A stretch of 64,000 bases of DNA from Pelomonas dachongensis (GTDB taxonomy: Bacteria > Pseudomonadota > Gammaproteobacteria > Burkholderiales > Burkholderiaceae_C): assembly GCF_043555865.1 (NCBI RefSeq), contig NZ_JBIGHY010000001.1, positions 930,001 through 994,000 of the forward strand, given 5' to 3'. Every line of letters starts with the position of its first letter. The stretch's first letter is position 1. Under the pieces are notes generated by a model. The model was not told the DNA's origin and ran no database searches. It saw only the letters and a list, made by a program, of their open reading frames with translations. A program made the position numbers and the translations under genes. This document shows positions 24,668 to 32,653 of the stretch, one piece after another.

Positions 24668-25671
24668 CGTTTCAGTTGGGTCAGCAGTTGGGCACGGGCT
24701 TTACGCATCGTGACTTCGTCACCCGGCTCCAGCAGGCCGCGGGCGGCCTCCGGGAGGTGGGCCCAGGTGTCGGCATCGGCCTCGAAGACGAAGTGCTGGA
24801 AGTGGTGCTGCCAGATGCGGCGCTCCTGCGCCGGCAGGCTGCGGATGGTCATCAGCGCCAGGTGCAGCGCGCTGACGGGCGAGTCCATGTACGCGGGCGT
24901 CTGGCGCCACCAGGCGTTGATCAGCAGGTTGACCGGCGACAGGCCCTCGATGTGGTGCAACCACATGCTGGGGATGAACAGCGCGTCGCCGGGGGCCAGC
25001 TCGGCCACGAAGCCTGCGTCCAGCGCCTGGCGGAAGCGCGGGAAGCGCTCGAAATCCGGCGCAGTGAAGTCGACGAGGCTGATGGGCTGGCCGGCCGGCG
25101 TCGGGTCCAGCGGGCCCATGTAGAGGTTGTCGATCTGCTCGGGTGGGAACAGCGTGAAGCGGCGGCGCCCGGCGGCCACCACGGCCAGGTTGTCCGGCAG
25201 GTCGTAGTGCGCGGCCACGCGGCTGCGGTTGCCCAGCCACAGGCTGACCAGCGCATCGCGCTCGCCCATGCCCAGGCGGTTCGCGTCCAGAAAGCCCGGC
25301 AACACGGCGTCCACCGTGGTGGAGCCGACGTACAGCGACGGCGCCACGTCGGCGCCGGCCAATCCCAGCAGGCCGGCCAGCACCTGGTCCAGCGTCGCGT
25401 GGTGGCGCGTGAAGTTGAAGCGGGTGAGCGTGTCGTCCGCGTAGAACGCGCGGCCGCCAGCTTCCGGCGGGATCTGGAACAGGCCGATGCCCATGCCGCG
25501 GTAGAAGCCCATCAGGTAGCGCGCCAGCGCGTCGTCGGACTGCTGCGCAGCCTGCACCACCGGCCAGCGCGCGAAGCCGCCGCGCACGACCACTGGCCGC
25601 TCGCCGGCCAGCAGCTCGGCGGGCAGCGCGTCAGGGTCGAACGCGCCAGACCAGACCGGGATCTCGCGCAT
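24664..25671 (-). CDS. Cupin-like (JmjC/cupin_8) protein
   Basis: 335-residue protein with a cupin_8/JmjC-type core. It has RPVVVRGGFARWPVV near the N-terminus, the iron-binding HxD in VAAHYDLPDN, a FTLFPPEQIDNLYMGP segment and the distal histidine in SMWLHHIEGL. Such proteins are Fe(II)/2-oxoglutarate oxygenases when the HxD...H triad and a 2OG-binding residue are intact; the triad is present here. It starts 2 bp after the sapC stop and overlaps the next gene. The combination with SapC and two halogenases suggests oxidative or halogenating tailoring of a shared substrate, but none is known. Confidence 0.85.
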   Translation of the reverse strand: MREIPVWSGAFDPDALPAELLAGERPVVVRGGFARWPVVQAAQQSDDALARYLMGFYRGMGIGLFQIPPEAGGRAFYADDTLTRFNFTRHHATLDQVLAGLLGLAGADVAPSLYVGSTTVDAVLPGFLDANRLGMGERDALVSLWLGNRSRVAAHYDLPDNLAVVAAGRRRFTLFPPEQIDNLYMGPLDPTPAGQPISLVDFTAPDFERFPRFRQALDAGFVAELAPGDALFIPSMWLHHIEGLSPVNLLINAWWRQTPAYMDSPVSALHLALMTIRSLPAQERRIWQHHFQHFVFEADADTWAHLPEAARGLLEPGDEVTMRKARAQLLTQLKR

Positions 25672-25673
25672 GG

Positions 25674-26387
25674 TCAGCGGCCCTGGCGCGTGTGCCGCTC
25701 CAGCAGCGTCGGCAGCTGCGCCAGCGACGCCAGCTGCATGTAGATGGGCAGCAGGTGGCCTTCGCGCTGCAGCGCCTCCAGTGCGGCGCCGGACAGCGCG
25801 GCCAGGCGTTCCTCGTGGATGGTGTACAGGCCCGAGATGCGGCCCTGCTCGCCGCCGGGCAGCTCGATGTCCAGCGCGAACGGCTCCAGCAGTTGGTGAC
25901 GCGTCAGCGCGCCGATGAAGGAAGGCAGCTGCTGGGCCTGCGCGTGCAGGTGCTCCAGCAGGCTGACGACATGGTCCAGATAGTCGCTGTGGCCGCCGTG
26001 CGGCATGAAAATCGCCGTGCCGGATTCGGTGTCGCCCTCGGCCACGATGCGCGGGCTGTCCAGGTCGATGTGCAGCTGCAGGTCGTCGCCGTGGCGGCCG
26101 ATCATGAACGGGTCGCGTTGCAGCGCCATCGGCACCACAGGGGCGTCCCAGCCGTGTTCGGTCAGGTACAGGTTCTGGCCTTCCTCCAAACCCATCAACG
26201 CGATGGGCTGGAATCCAGCGTCGCCGTCGACATGCTGGAACACGAGGGGAAAGTGCGCCTGCAGCTGGCGGAACTCGGCCGGCAGGGCCAGCACGGACTG
26301 GCGCGCATCGCCCAAGGCGGCAGCGCGCTCGGTGCGCACGCGCAGGTGGCGGTGTTGGACGTTGTTGAGGGCGGTGGGGCGGGTCAT
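25674..26387 (-). CDS. SapC family protein
   Basis: 237-residue SapC-family protein starting MTRPTALNNVQHRHLRV. It has FPLVFQHVDGDAGFQPIALMGLEEGQNLY and a conserved IYMQLASLAQLPTL end. SapC is named after a Campylobacter S-layer-associated gene, and its biochemical role is undefined; here it is coupled to halogenase and cupin genes downstream of a TonB receptor. No signal peptide or membrane segment is seen, so it is probably cytoplasmic. Start overlaps the stop of the upstream halogenase gene by 4 bp. Confidence 0.87.
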   Translation of the reverse strand: MTRPTALNNVQHRHLRVRTERAAALGDARQSVLALPAEFRQLQAHFPLVFQHVDGDAGFQPIALMGLEEGQNLYLTEHGWDAPVVPMALQRDPFMIGRHGDDLQLHIDLDSPRIVAEGDTESGTAIFMPHGGHSDYLDHVVSLLEHLHAQAQQLPSFIGALTRHQLLEPFALDIELPGGEQGRISGLYTIHEERLAALSGAALEALQREGHLLPIYMQLASLAQLPTLLERHTRQGR

Positions 26388-27913
26388 GTCGGCAGGCCGT
26401 GCTGGAGGATGTGCTGGATCAGCGCGCGGTGGCTGGGCAGGGCGGGCACGAGGCGGCGCACTTGGCGGGCGGCCTCGTCGAAACAGGCGCGGCCCGCCTG
26501 CAGTGTGGCGGCGGCGGCCGGGGCCGCGTCAGGGCGAAAACCCATACCGTAGAGGATGTACTGGTAGCTGGCGGCGGGGAAGACCTCGTCGATGCGGCCG
26601 AAGTCGTGCCGCGCGGGTGGGCGCAGCCGCCACAGCGGCAACTGGTCGCGCAGGCTCTGCGGCCACGAGGCCGGATCGCGGTGCGCGCGCCAGTAGTCGC
26701 TGTCGTCCCTTTGGCTGAGCGCGTAGTGCAGCTTCAGGAAGTCGATGACGCGGCCCCAGCGGTAGCCGAAGTCGTCGTTGAACCGGCGGGCGACGGCGTC
26801 CATGCCCGCGCGTGTCATGGGCAGCTCGTCGCACAGGCGCTGGGCAGACAGTTCCACCAGCGCCAGCGCCGACGCTTCCAGCGGCTCGATGAAACCCGAG
26901 GACAGGCCGATGGCCAGGCAGTTGCGCACCCAGAAGCGCTCGCGGTAGCCCGGGTCGAAGCAGATGGGCCGCGGCGTGCCGCGCTCGGCCGGCGCGCCGG
27001 TGCGGTCCAGGTAGGCCTGCAGCGCGGCGTGCGCCTCGTCGTCGCTGGCGTGGGCGCGCGAGTAGACGGCGCCAACGCCGCGGCGACTCGGCAGGCCGAT
27101 GTCCCAGATCCAGCCCTTGGCCCAGGCGGTGGCGATGGTGACAGGGGCCAGCGGCGCTTCGGGCTGCGCGTAGGGCACCTGCAGCGCCAGCGCGGCGTCG
27201 TTGAACAGCACGGCGCGCTCGCTCTTCAGCGGCACCCCGAAATGCTGGCCGATCAGGCGCGAGGCGATGCCGGAGCAGTCGATGAACAGGTCGGCCGAGA
27301 CGGCGCCGTGGTCGCGCGTCTGCAGGGACACGATGTCGCCGTTGTCCTGGGTCAGCACCGCCTCGACATGGTCCGCGATGTGGCGCACGCCCAGCTTCTG
27401 CACGGCGTGTTCGCGCAGCGCCTGCCCGAACAGGCCGGCGTCGAAGTGGTACGCGTAGTTGGCGACGGCGCCGAACTCGGGCGTCTGCGGCTGCTTGGGT
27501 GCGCGGCCCGCATCGCACAGCTGCGGCGACGGGCTTACGGCATCGGCGAACGCGATGGCCGGCTCGGCGGCCAGCCAGGCTGGCACGGGGTCGACGTCGC
27601 CATGGCCTACCGGCAGCATGAAGGGGTGATAGTAGTGCTCGCCGGCCGCACCGGTCGCCCAGCCGTCGAAGCGCGAGCCCTGTTTGAACGACATCTGGCA
27701 GCGGCGCACGAACTCGGTCTCGGACAGCCCGATGCGGCGCAGCGTGTCGCGCATGGACGGCCACGTGCCTTCGCCGACGCCGATGGGCGGCTGCTCGCTC
27801 GACTCGATCAGCGTGATGTGCAGCCCGGGGTGCTCGGCCGCCAGCAGCGCCGCCACCAGCCAGCCGGCGGAGCCGCCGCCGAGCACGAGGATGTGTTGCA
27901 GTCGGTCGTTCAT
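26384..27913 (-). CDS. Flavin-dependent tryptophan halogenase-like protein 2
   Basis: 509-residue FAD protein with GGGSAGWLVAALL, IGVGEGTWPSM, SFKQGSRFDGW (candidate catalytic lysine), LFIDCSGIASRL and SSGFIEPLEASALAL. The WxWxIP box is changed to GWIWDIGLP, so the conserved proline is replaced by glycine. This may mark a distinct subfamily. The start at 27913 (MNDRLQHIL) is chosen over the longer frame because the upstream stretch is non-conserved and arginine-rich. It is the first gene of the four-gene operon, downstream of a terminator that separates it from the TonB receptor. Confidence 0.86.
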   Translation of the reverse strand: MNDRLQHILVLGGGSAGWLVAALLAAEHPGLHITLIESSEQPPIGVGEGTWPSMRDTLRRIGLSETEFVRRCQMSFKQGSRFDGWATGAAGEHYYHPFMLPVGHGDVDPVPAWLAAEPAIAFADAVSPSPQLCDAGRAPKQPQTPEFGAVANYAYHFDAGLFGQALREHAVQKLGVRHIADHVEAVLTQDNGDIVSLQTRDHGAVSADLFIDCSGIASRLIGQHFGVPLKSERAVLFNDAALALQVPYAQPEAPLAPVTIATAWAKGWIWDIGLPSRRGVGAVYSRAHASDDEAHAALQAYLDRTGAPAERGTPRPICFDPGYRERFWVRNCLAIGLSSGFIEPLEASALALVELSAQRLCDELPMTRAGMDAVARRFNDDFGYRWGRVIDFLKLHYALSQRDDSDYWRAHRDPASWPQSLRDQLPLWRLRPPARHDFGRIDEVFPAASYQYILYGMGFRPDAAPAAAATLQAGRACFDEAARQVRRLVPALPSHRALIQHILQHGLPT

Positions 27914-27937
27914 CGCGTGTCTTTCAGCCTGGGGAGT

Positions 27938-27960
27938 GGCCGAGCGCCGGGCCGCTCCCA
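27938..27960. repeat. REP-like repeat copy 1
   Basis: GGCCGAGCGCCGGGCCGCTC, with CCA following, lies upstream of the halogenase operon. A near-identical copy (one difference) is at 41714-41735. Both are intergenic and G+C-rich, like dispersed REP elements. Confidence 0.4.
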
Positions 27961-28028
27961 AGCCGGCCTCTGGGGGAACGACCAGCTTAGCCCGCGTTCC
28001 GCGGTGCTGAGCTGGACGAGGGGCCAAC

Positions 28029-28049
28029 AAAAAAAGCCGCTTGCGCGGC
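28029..28049 (-). terminator. Intrinsic terminator of the TonB receptor
   Basis: On the minus strand GCCGC (28049-28045) and GCGGC (28040-28036) form a stem around GCAA, followed by a run of seven T (28035-28029). It separates the receptor from the halogenase operon, so the latter relies on read-through or its own promoter. Confidence 0.75.
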
Positions 28050-28111
28050 CTCGCCCATCGGCGAACAAAGAGCGGCGCCCCAACAGAACGCGAGCGCCGC
28101 CGAACCAGACT

Positions 28112-31087
28112 TCAGAACTTGTAGCGCGCGCCCAGCATGAAGCGGCGGCCCAGCTGGGTCACGCCACCCAGTTGTTGCTCGGTCCGCATGTGGGTGCGGG
28201 TGTACTCGTCCGTCGCGTTGACGACCTCGACCTGGAAGCGCAGGTGCTTGTTGAAGTTGTACCCCGCGCTCAGATCCCACTGGCCGTAAGCCTCCACATA
28301 CAGCGGCTGCGCGCCTTCCGCGCCACCGAAGTTGGCAACGAGGAACTTGCCGCGCCAGTTGTAGGCCGCACGGACATTGAAGGTCTCGTTCTCGTAGAAG
28401 CCCACCAAGTTGCCCGAGTCGCCCATGCCTACCAGCACGTCCGTCTGGCCGCCCTTCTTGGCGAGGTCGTAGTCCAGGTCGGAGCGCACCTTGGTGAAGT
28501 TGGCCGACACGCCGAAGCCGTTGCTGAACGTGTGCTGCGCGTTCAGCTCGATGCCGTTGATGGTCGCGCGGCGCGTGTTGTTGACGTAGTTGGCGCGCTT
28601 GAAAACCAGCAGCGGATCGGTGGCCTGCGCGGTGATGGTGCCGGCGGACGGGCTGAGGTCGGGCCGTGCGGCAACGCCAGGGGCATTGGCCCGGTTGGCG
28701 AAGATCCAGCGGCGGATGCAGTCCGTGTTGTTCGCGCAGCTACCTGCCGTGTTGGCTTCGTTGTACAGCGCGCCGCCGATGGGGGTGCGCAGGTCGAACA
28801 GCGAGATGTTCTCGACGACGCCCTCGTTGTAGTCCTTCAGGTTCTTGCGGAAGTAGCTGGCGGCGACGTAGCTGCTCTTGGCGTAGTAGTGCTCCGCCGA
28901 GAAGTCCAGATTTCGTGAATGCAGCGGCCGCAGGTTGGGGTTGCCGACGGAGGCTTCGCCGCCGTCCACGCGCGCCAGCTGGTTGATGCGCTGACCGCCC
29001 TGGATGGCGTTCCAGCCAGGGCGGCCGATAGAGTGGCCGTAACTGAGGCGCAGCTTGGTGTCGCTGGTCACATCGGCGCTCAGGTCGATGGAGGGCAGCA
29101 CGTAGTCGTACTTTCCGTCCTTGGACGCGGAGCGGGTGCCAGAGAAGCTGATCGGTACTTCGTTGTCCGCCACCCAGGCGACCGAGACGGGGATCTTCTC
29201 GATGGACGGCGAGTTCACCTTGGTGCGCTCGTAGCGCACGCCGACGGCGGCGTCCATCGGCACGCCCCATTCCCAGGCCAGGTTGTACTGGCCGAACACG
29301 GCTTCCGACTTCTCTTTCGTGCGGAAGTCGTCGTTGAAGTCCCACGAGGCCTTCAGCAGCGCGTCGGAGCCCAGTTGCTTGATGGCCGCGGTGCGCAGGT
29401 CCTCGAAGTTGAAGTTGAACATCTGGTTGAACATCCGCGAGTCCCCCGAGCCCGGAATGCGGCCGAAGTACTGGCTGATGGAGTCCAGCTTGAAGATGTC
29501 GTCCGGCATCGCGGCGGGACCGCCGGCGATGTTGGAGCCCCAAGTGTCGCGTTGCACGTTGGAGAAGGCCGAGCGGTTGTTCACCTCGGTCAGCGTCAGC
29601 CCGAAATCCAGGCTGCTGTCGTCGTTGATCTTCCAGTTGCCGCGGGCCTGGGCCTGCGTGACCTGGTTGCGGTGGTAGCTGTTGCCGAACACCGAGCCTT
29701 GCAGTTCCATGCTGGCCGGGTTCAGCGTGCCGGTGCCGGCGATGTTCATCACCGGGAACTTGTTGCTGAAGTCGACGTAGGTGTTGCCGCGCACGAAGGC
29801 GGCGGTGCCCAGCGTGACGGCCGTGCCGAGGTCGTCCGCCGCGCCCGAGGTGGCGGTGGAACGATGGGCGTCGAAATCGAAGCTCAGCGCGTTGCTGGCC
29901 TTCCACTTCAGGTTCAGACCGACAGAGCGGTTCTTGTTCTTGGTGTTGATGCGCGAGGCACCCATCGCCAGGTCGGCGTTGTTGAACGGCTCGCCATAGA
30001 TCAGCGGCGACGACGGCGAGCCCTGGCTGAATTCGCCGAACTGGCCGCCGTAGTTGAACCAGGCCGAGATGTCGTTGCGGCGCTGCGTGAACTTCTGCTC
30101 CGACATGACGAAGTCCAGCGTTGCGGTCAGGTCCTTCACGGGCCGGGCCTGCAGCACCAACTGGCCGTTCAGGCGCTCGCGATGGATGCCGGTGAACGAG
30201 TAGTTGATGTTCTGCGGAACGCTGTACAGGTCGGTCGGACCCGGGCGGTTCTTGATGGTGGTCGACGGGCCGGCGGGCAGCGCGCCCCAGCCGCCTTCGT
30301 CGCCGACAAAGCTCTTCCAGCCGTCCGGCACGCGGGCCTGGGTGTAGCCGGAGTCGCGCTCCTGGTACGTGCCGATCAGCGCCACGCCGAACATGCCATC
30401 GGCGGTCTGCGTGCTATAGATGCCGTTCAGCTCTGGCGTGGCGGTCTTGCCCTTCTGCTCGCCCGGCAGGCGGCGAGCGGAGTCGTCGCTGACCATCTTC
30501 ACGCCGATCTGGGCAATGGTCTCGCGCGTGTCGAACGGGCGGGGCGTGCGCACGTTGATGGTCGCGCCCATGCCGCCGGTGGGGCTGGCGGCGCGGCTGG
30601 TCTTGTAAACCTCCAGTGCAGCAACGCCGTCGGAGGCGAGGTTGGAGAAGTCGAACGAGCGCGAGGCCGGTGCGCTGCTGTCGATGCTGGCGCCGGGCAT
30701 CTGGCGGCCGTTCAGCAGCACCAGGTTGAAGTCGGGGCCCATGCCGCGCACGGTGATCTTGGTGCCTTCGCCGTTGTTGCGTTCGATGGACACGCCGCTG
30801 ATGCGGCTCAGCGATTCAGCGAGGTTGGTGTCGGGGAACTTGCCGATGTCCTCGGCCACGATGCCGTCAACCAGTCCGGAGGCCTGGCGCTTCAGGTTGA
30901 CGGACGTTTCCAGCGAACGGCGGATGCCGGTGACGACCACCGTTTCCAGCTGCGTGGTGCTGGCCATCGCTTGCGGCGCGACCGTGCCGACGGTCGGCGC
31001 GTTCTGGGCGGGGGCGGCGCCGGCGAACAGCAGGCCGCTGGCAGCGGCCAGGCCCGTGAGGCGCAGGGCGGGGCGACGTTGTTTCAT
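28112..31087 (-). CDS. TonB-dependent outer-membrane receptor (beta-glucan locus)
   Basis: 991-residue TonB-dependent receptor. Signal peptide of about 27 residues (APAQ), then VVVTGIRRSLETSVNLKRQA. The plug carries IGKFPDTNLAESLSRISGVS and TVRGMGPDFNLVLLNGRQMPG. A long 22-strand-type barrel ends in YKF. The pattern belongs to the Xanthomonas/Caulobacter carbohydrate receptors. Just upstream is a LacI-controlled promoter with two operator-like palindromes; the regulator gene is immediately upstream on the same strand. Downstream lie the terminator and the SapC/halogenase operon. Shared operators with GH16 and the ABC/GH1 operon suggest import of beta-glucan oligosaccharides. Confidence 0.94.
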   Translation of the reverse strand: MKQRRPALRLTGLAAASGLLFAGAAPAQNAPTVGTVAPQAMASTTQLETVVVTGIRRSLETSVNLKRQASGLVDGIVAEDIGKFPDTNLAESLSRISGVSIERNNGEGTKITVRGMGPDFNLVLLNGRQMPGASIDSSAPASRSFDFSNLASDGVAALEVYKTSRAASPTGGMGATINVRTPRPFDTRETIAQIGVKMVSDDSARRLPGEQKGKTATPELNGIYSTQTADGMFGVALIGTYQERDSGYTQARVPDGWKSFVGDEGGWGALPAGPSTTIKNRPGPTDLYSVPQNINYSFTGIHRERLNGQLVLQARPVKDLTATLDFVMSEQKFTQRRNDISAWFNYGGQFGEFSQGSPSSPLIYGEPFNNADLAMGASRINTKNKNRSVGLNLKWKASNALSFDFDAHRSTATSGAADDLGTAVTLGTAAFVRGNTYVDFSNKFPVMNIAGTGTLNPASMELQGSVFGNSYHRNQVTQAQARGNWKINDDSSLDFGLTLTEVNNRSAFSNVQRDTWGSNIAGGPAAMPDDIFKLDSISQYFGRIPGSGDSRMFNQMFNFNFEDLRTAAIKQLGSDALLKASWDFNDDFRTKEKSEAVFGQYNLAWEWGVPMDAAVGVRYERTKVNSPSIEKIPVSVAWVADNEVPISFSGTRSASKDGKYDYVLPSIDLSADVTSDTKLRLSYGHSIGRPGWNAIQGGQRINQLARVDGGEASVGNPNLRPLHSRNLDFSAEHYYAKSSYVAASYFRKNLKDYNEGVVENISLFDLRTPIGGALYNEANTAGSCANNTDCIRRWIFANRANAPGVAARPDLSPSAGTITAQATDPLLVFKRANYVNNTRRATINGIELNAQHTFSNGFGVSANFTKVRSDLDYDLAKKGGQTDVLVGMGDSGNLVGFYENETFNVRAAYNWRGKFLVANFGGAEGAQPLYVEAYGQWDLSAGYNFNKHLRFQVEVVNATDEYTRTHMRTEQQLGGVTQLGRRFMLGARYKF

Positions 31088-31134
31088 TCACTGTCTCCTG
31101 AGTTGTGATCTTGTCGTGATGTCCTCAATGGGAC

Positions 31135-31176
31135 TGAAAGCGCTTTCAACAATACTTGAATGGCAGCGCTTTCAAA
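31135..31176 (-). promoter_or_regulatory. TonB receptor promoter with two LacI operators
   Basis: A perfect palindrome TGAAAGCGCTTTCA (31135-31148) and a two-mismatch copy TGGCAGCGCTTTCA (31161-31174) flank a candidate promoter. On the minus strand its -35 is TTTGAA (31176-31171) and its -10 TATTGT (31154-31149), 16 bp apart. One operator overlaps the -35 box and the other the start site, an ideal repression layout. The start codon is 47 bp further on. The 31088-31453 gap holds these sites and one more operator at 31332; no gene was found. Confidence 0.75.
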
Positions 31177-31331
31177 CTAGGCAACACCCTTGGTCCGAGG
31201 TCTGCAGGCAACAGTCAGGGACCGGCAGCTCGCGCGATACAGCAGTGACGCACAGCGGCTTCCACATGGGGCGAAACCTCGTTCCAGTCATCTGCCGAGC
31301 GACGCGCAGCCAGGCGAAAAGCGAGCTCTTA

Positions 31332-31345
31332 TGAAAGCGCTTTCA
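31332..31345. promoter_or_regulatory. Distal LacI operator TGAAAGCGCTTTCA
   Basis: Perfect 14-bp palindrome identical to the other sites, 197 bp from the copy at 31135. It could support DNA looping by a tetrameric or dimeric-pair LacI protein. Confidence 0.7.
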
Positions 31346-31453
31346 GTAAATCATGGCAACGAACGCGTCTGGCGACCACATGGTTTTCCCCAGCCGCACG
31401 ACAGCGGTGATCGGGGGCGTCGCTCCCGCGTCGGAGCCGCGATGCGTGCGCGC

Positions 31454-32503
31454 TCAGCGCAGCAGGCGCCGCGTGCTCTCGCGCACGATGAGCTCGGGGC
31501 CGGGCGGCTGGGCGCTGGGCTTGTCGCCACGCAGCATTGCCAGCATGGCCGTCGCGGCCTCGCTGCCGATCTCGTACACCGACTGCCGCACGGTGGTCAG
31601 CGGGGGCATGGTGTAGCGCGCCATGACGACATCGTCGAAGCCGACCAGGGAGACGTCGTCCGGTACGCGCAGGTTGCGGCGGTGCAGGCCCAGGCAGGCG
31701 CCCATCGCCATCTCGTCGTTGGAGATGAACAGCGCCGTGAACGACGCGTTGCGCTCCAGCAGCCGGCTGACGGCCAGCATGCCACCGGCCGCCGTGAAGT
31801 CGCTCTGCACGATGAGGTCGGGGTCCACCGGTAGGCCGGCCGCAGCCATCGCGTCCAGAAAGCCGTTCTGGCGCTCGACGGCGTCGTCGTGCATCAGGTC
31901 GCCGGCGATGAACGCTATGCGCCGGTGGCCCTGCTCGATCAGGTGCTGCGTGGCCAGACGGGCGCCCAGCCGGTTGTCGAAGCCGAAGCTGTAGAGCTGT
32001 GGCCCGGTGACCTGGCGGCCCACGACGACCGTGGGCAGGCCGCCCGCCAGTCTGACCAGCTGCTCGTCCGGCAGGCGGCCGGCCAGCACGATGATGCCGT
32101 CTACGCGGCGCGACAGCAGCGCCTCGATGGCCTTGCGCTCGTCGTCCTCATGCCAGTTTCCCGACACGAACAGCGGCACGTAGCCGGCCCGCTCCAGCTC
32201 GCGCTCGATGCCCAGCAGCGCCTCGCCGTAGAACGGGCTGGAGATGATCTGCGTGACGACGCCGATGGACATCGTGCGCCCCCCGGCCAGGCCGCGCGCC
32301 ACCGGGTTGGGGCGGAAGCCCAGCGTCTGGATGGCGGTCTGCACCGCCTCCTTCTTGGCCTCGCTGACCGCAGCCGTGCCGTTCAGGATGCGCGACACGG
32401 TGCTGGGCGACACGCCGGCCAGCTCCGCCACCTGTTCCAGCGTGACGACGCCGTCAGGGCGGCTTGAATGCGCTTTCTTGGCGGGGGGCGTCTTGTCTTT
32501 CAT
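31454..32503 (-). CDS. LacI-family transcriptional regulator
   Basis: 349-residue regulator with an N-terminal helix-turn-helix (VTLEQVAELAGVSPSTVSRILNG, seen here in two parts at about residues 19-41). The hinge helix is in PNPVARGLAGG, and a periplasmic-binding-like sensor domain ends RESTRRLLR. The start MKDKTPPAKK at 32503 is favoured over the longer frame, which is arginine-rich. It lies between the receptor and GH16 genes it probably controls; TGAAAGCGCTTTCA is a typical LacI/GalR-type palindrome. A degenerate copy (32465-32478) lies within its own first codons and could allow autoregulation. The inducer is probably a beta-glucan-derived sugar (inference). Confidence 0.93.
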   Translation of the reverse strand: MKDKTPPAKKAHSSRPDGVVTLEQVAELAGVSPSTVSRILNGTAAVSEAKKEAVQTAIQTLGFRPNPVARGLAGGRTMSIGVVTQIISSPFYGEALLGIERELERAGYVPLFVSGNWHEDDERKAIEALLSRRVDGIIVLAGRLPDEQLVRLAGGLPTVVVGRQVTGPQLYSFGFDNRLGARLATQHLIEQGHRRIAFIAGDLMHDDAVERQNGFLDAMAAAGLPVDPDLIVQSDFTAAGGMLAVSRLLERNASFTALFISNDEMAMGACLGLHRRNLRVPDDVSLVGFDDVVMARYTMPPLTTVRQSVYEIGSEAATAMLAMLRGDKPSAQPPGPELIVRESTRRLLR

Positions 32504-32603
32504 CGGCGGTCCGGCGGGGGTGGCCGAGTGTAGGCGCGCTCCGGCACGGCTCTTCGCGCGGGCTGCGCGCACGGCCGCTCCCCATACGCCCTGCGGGTAG
32601 TGG

Positions 32604-32626
32604 GCGCGTGGCGCCATGCCACGCGC
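32604..32626 (-). terminator. Stem-loop between GH16 and lacI-type gene
   Basis: GCGCGTGGC (32604-32612) pairs perfectly with GCCACGCGC (32618-32626) around a GCCAT loop. It lies 28 bp after the GH16 stop, without a T-run. Confidence 0.4.
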
Positions 32627-32653
32627 ATCGTCGAGCGCCGGGAGCCAAAGCGC

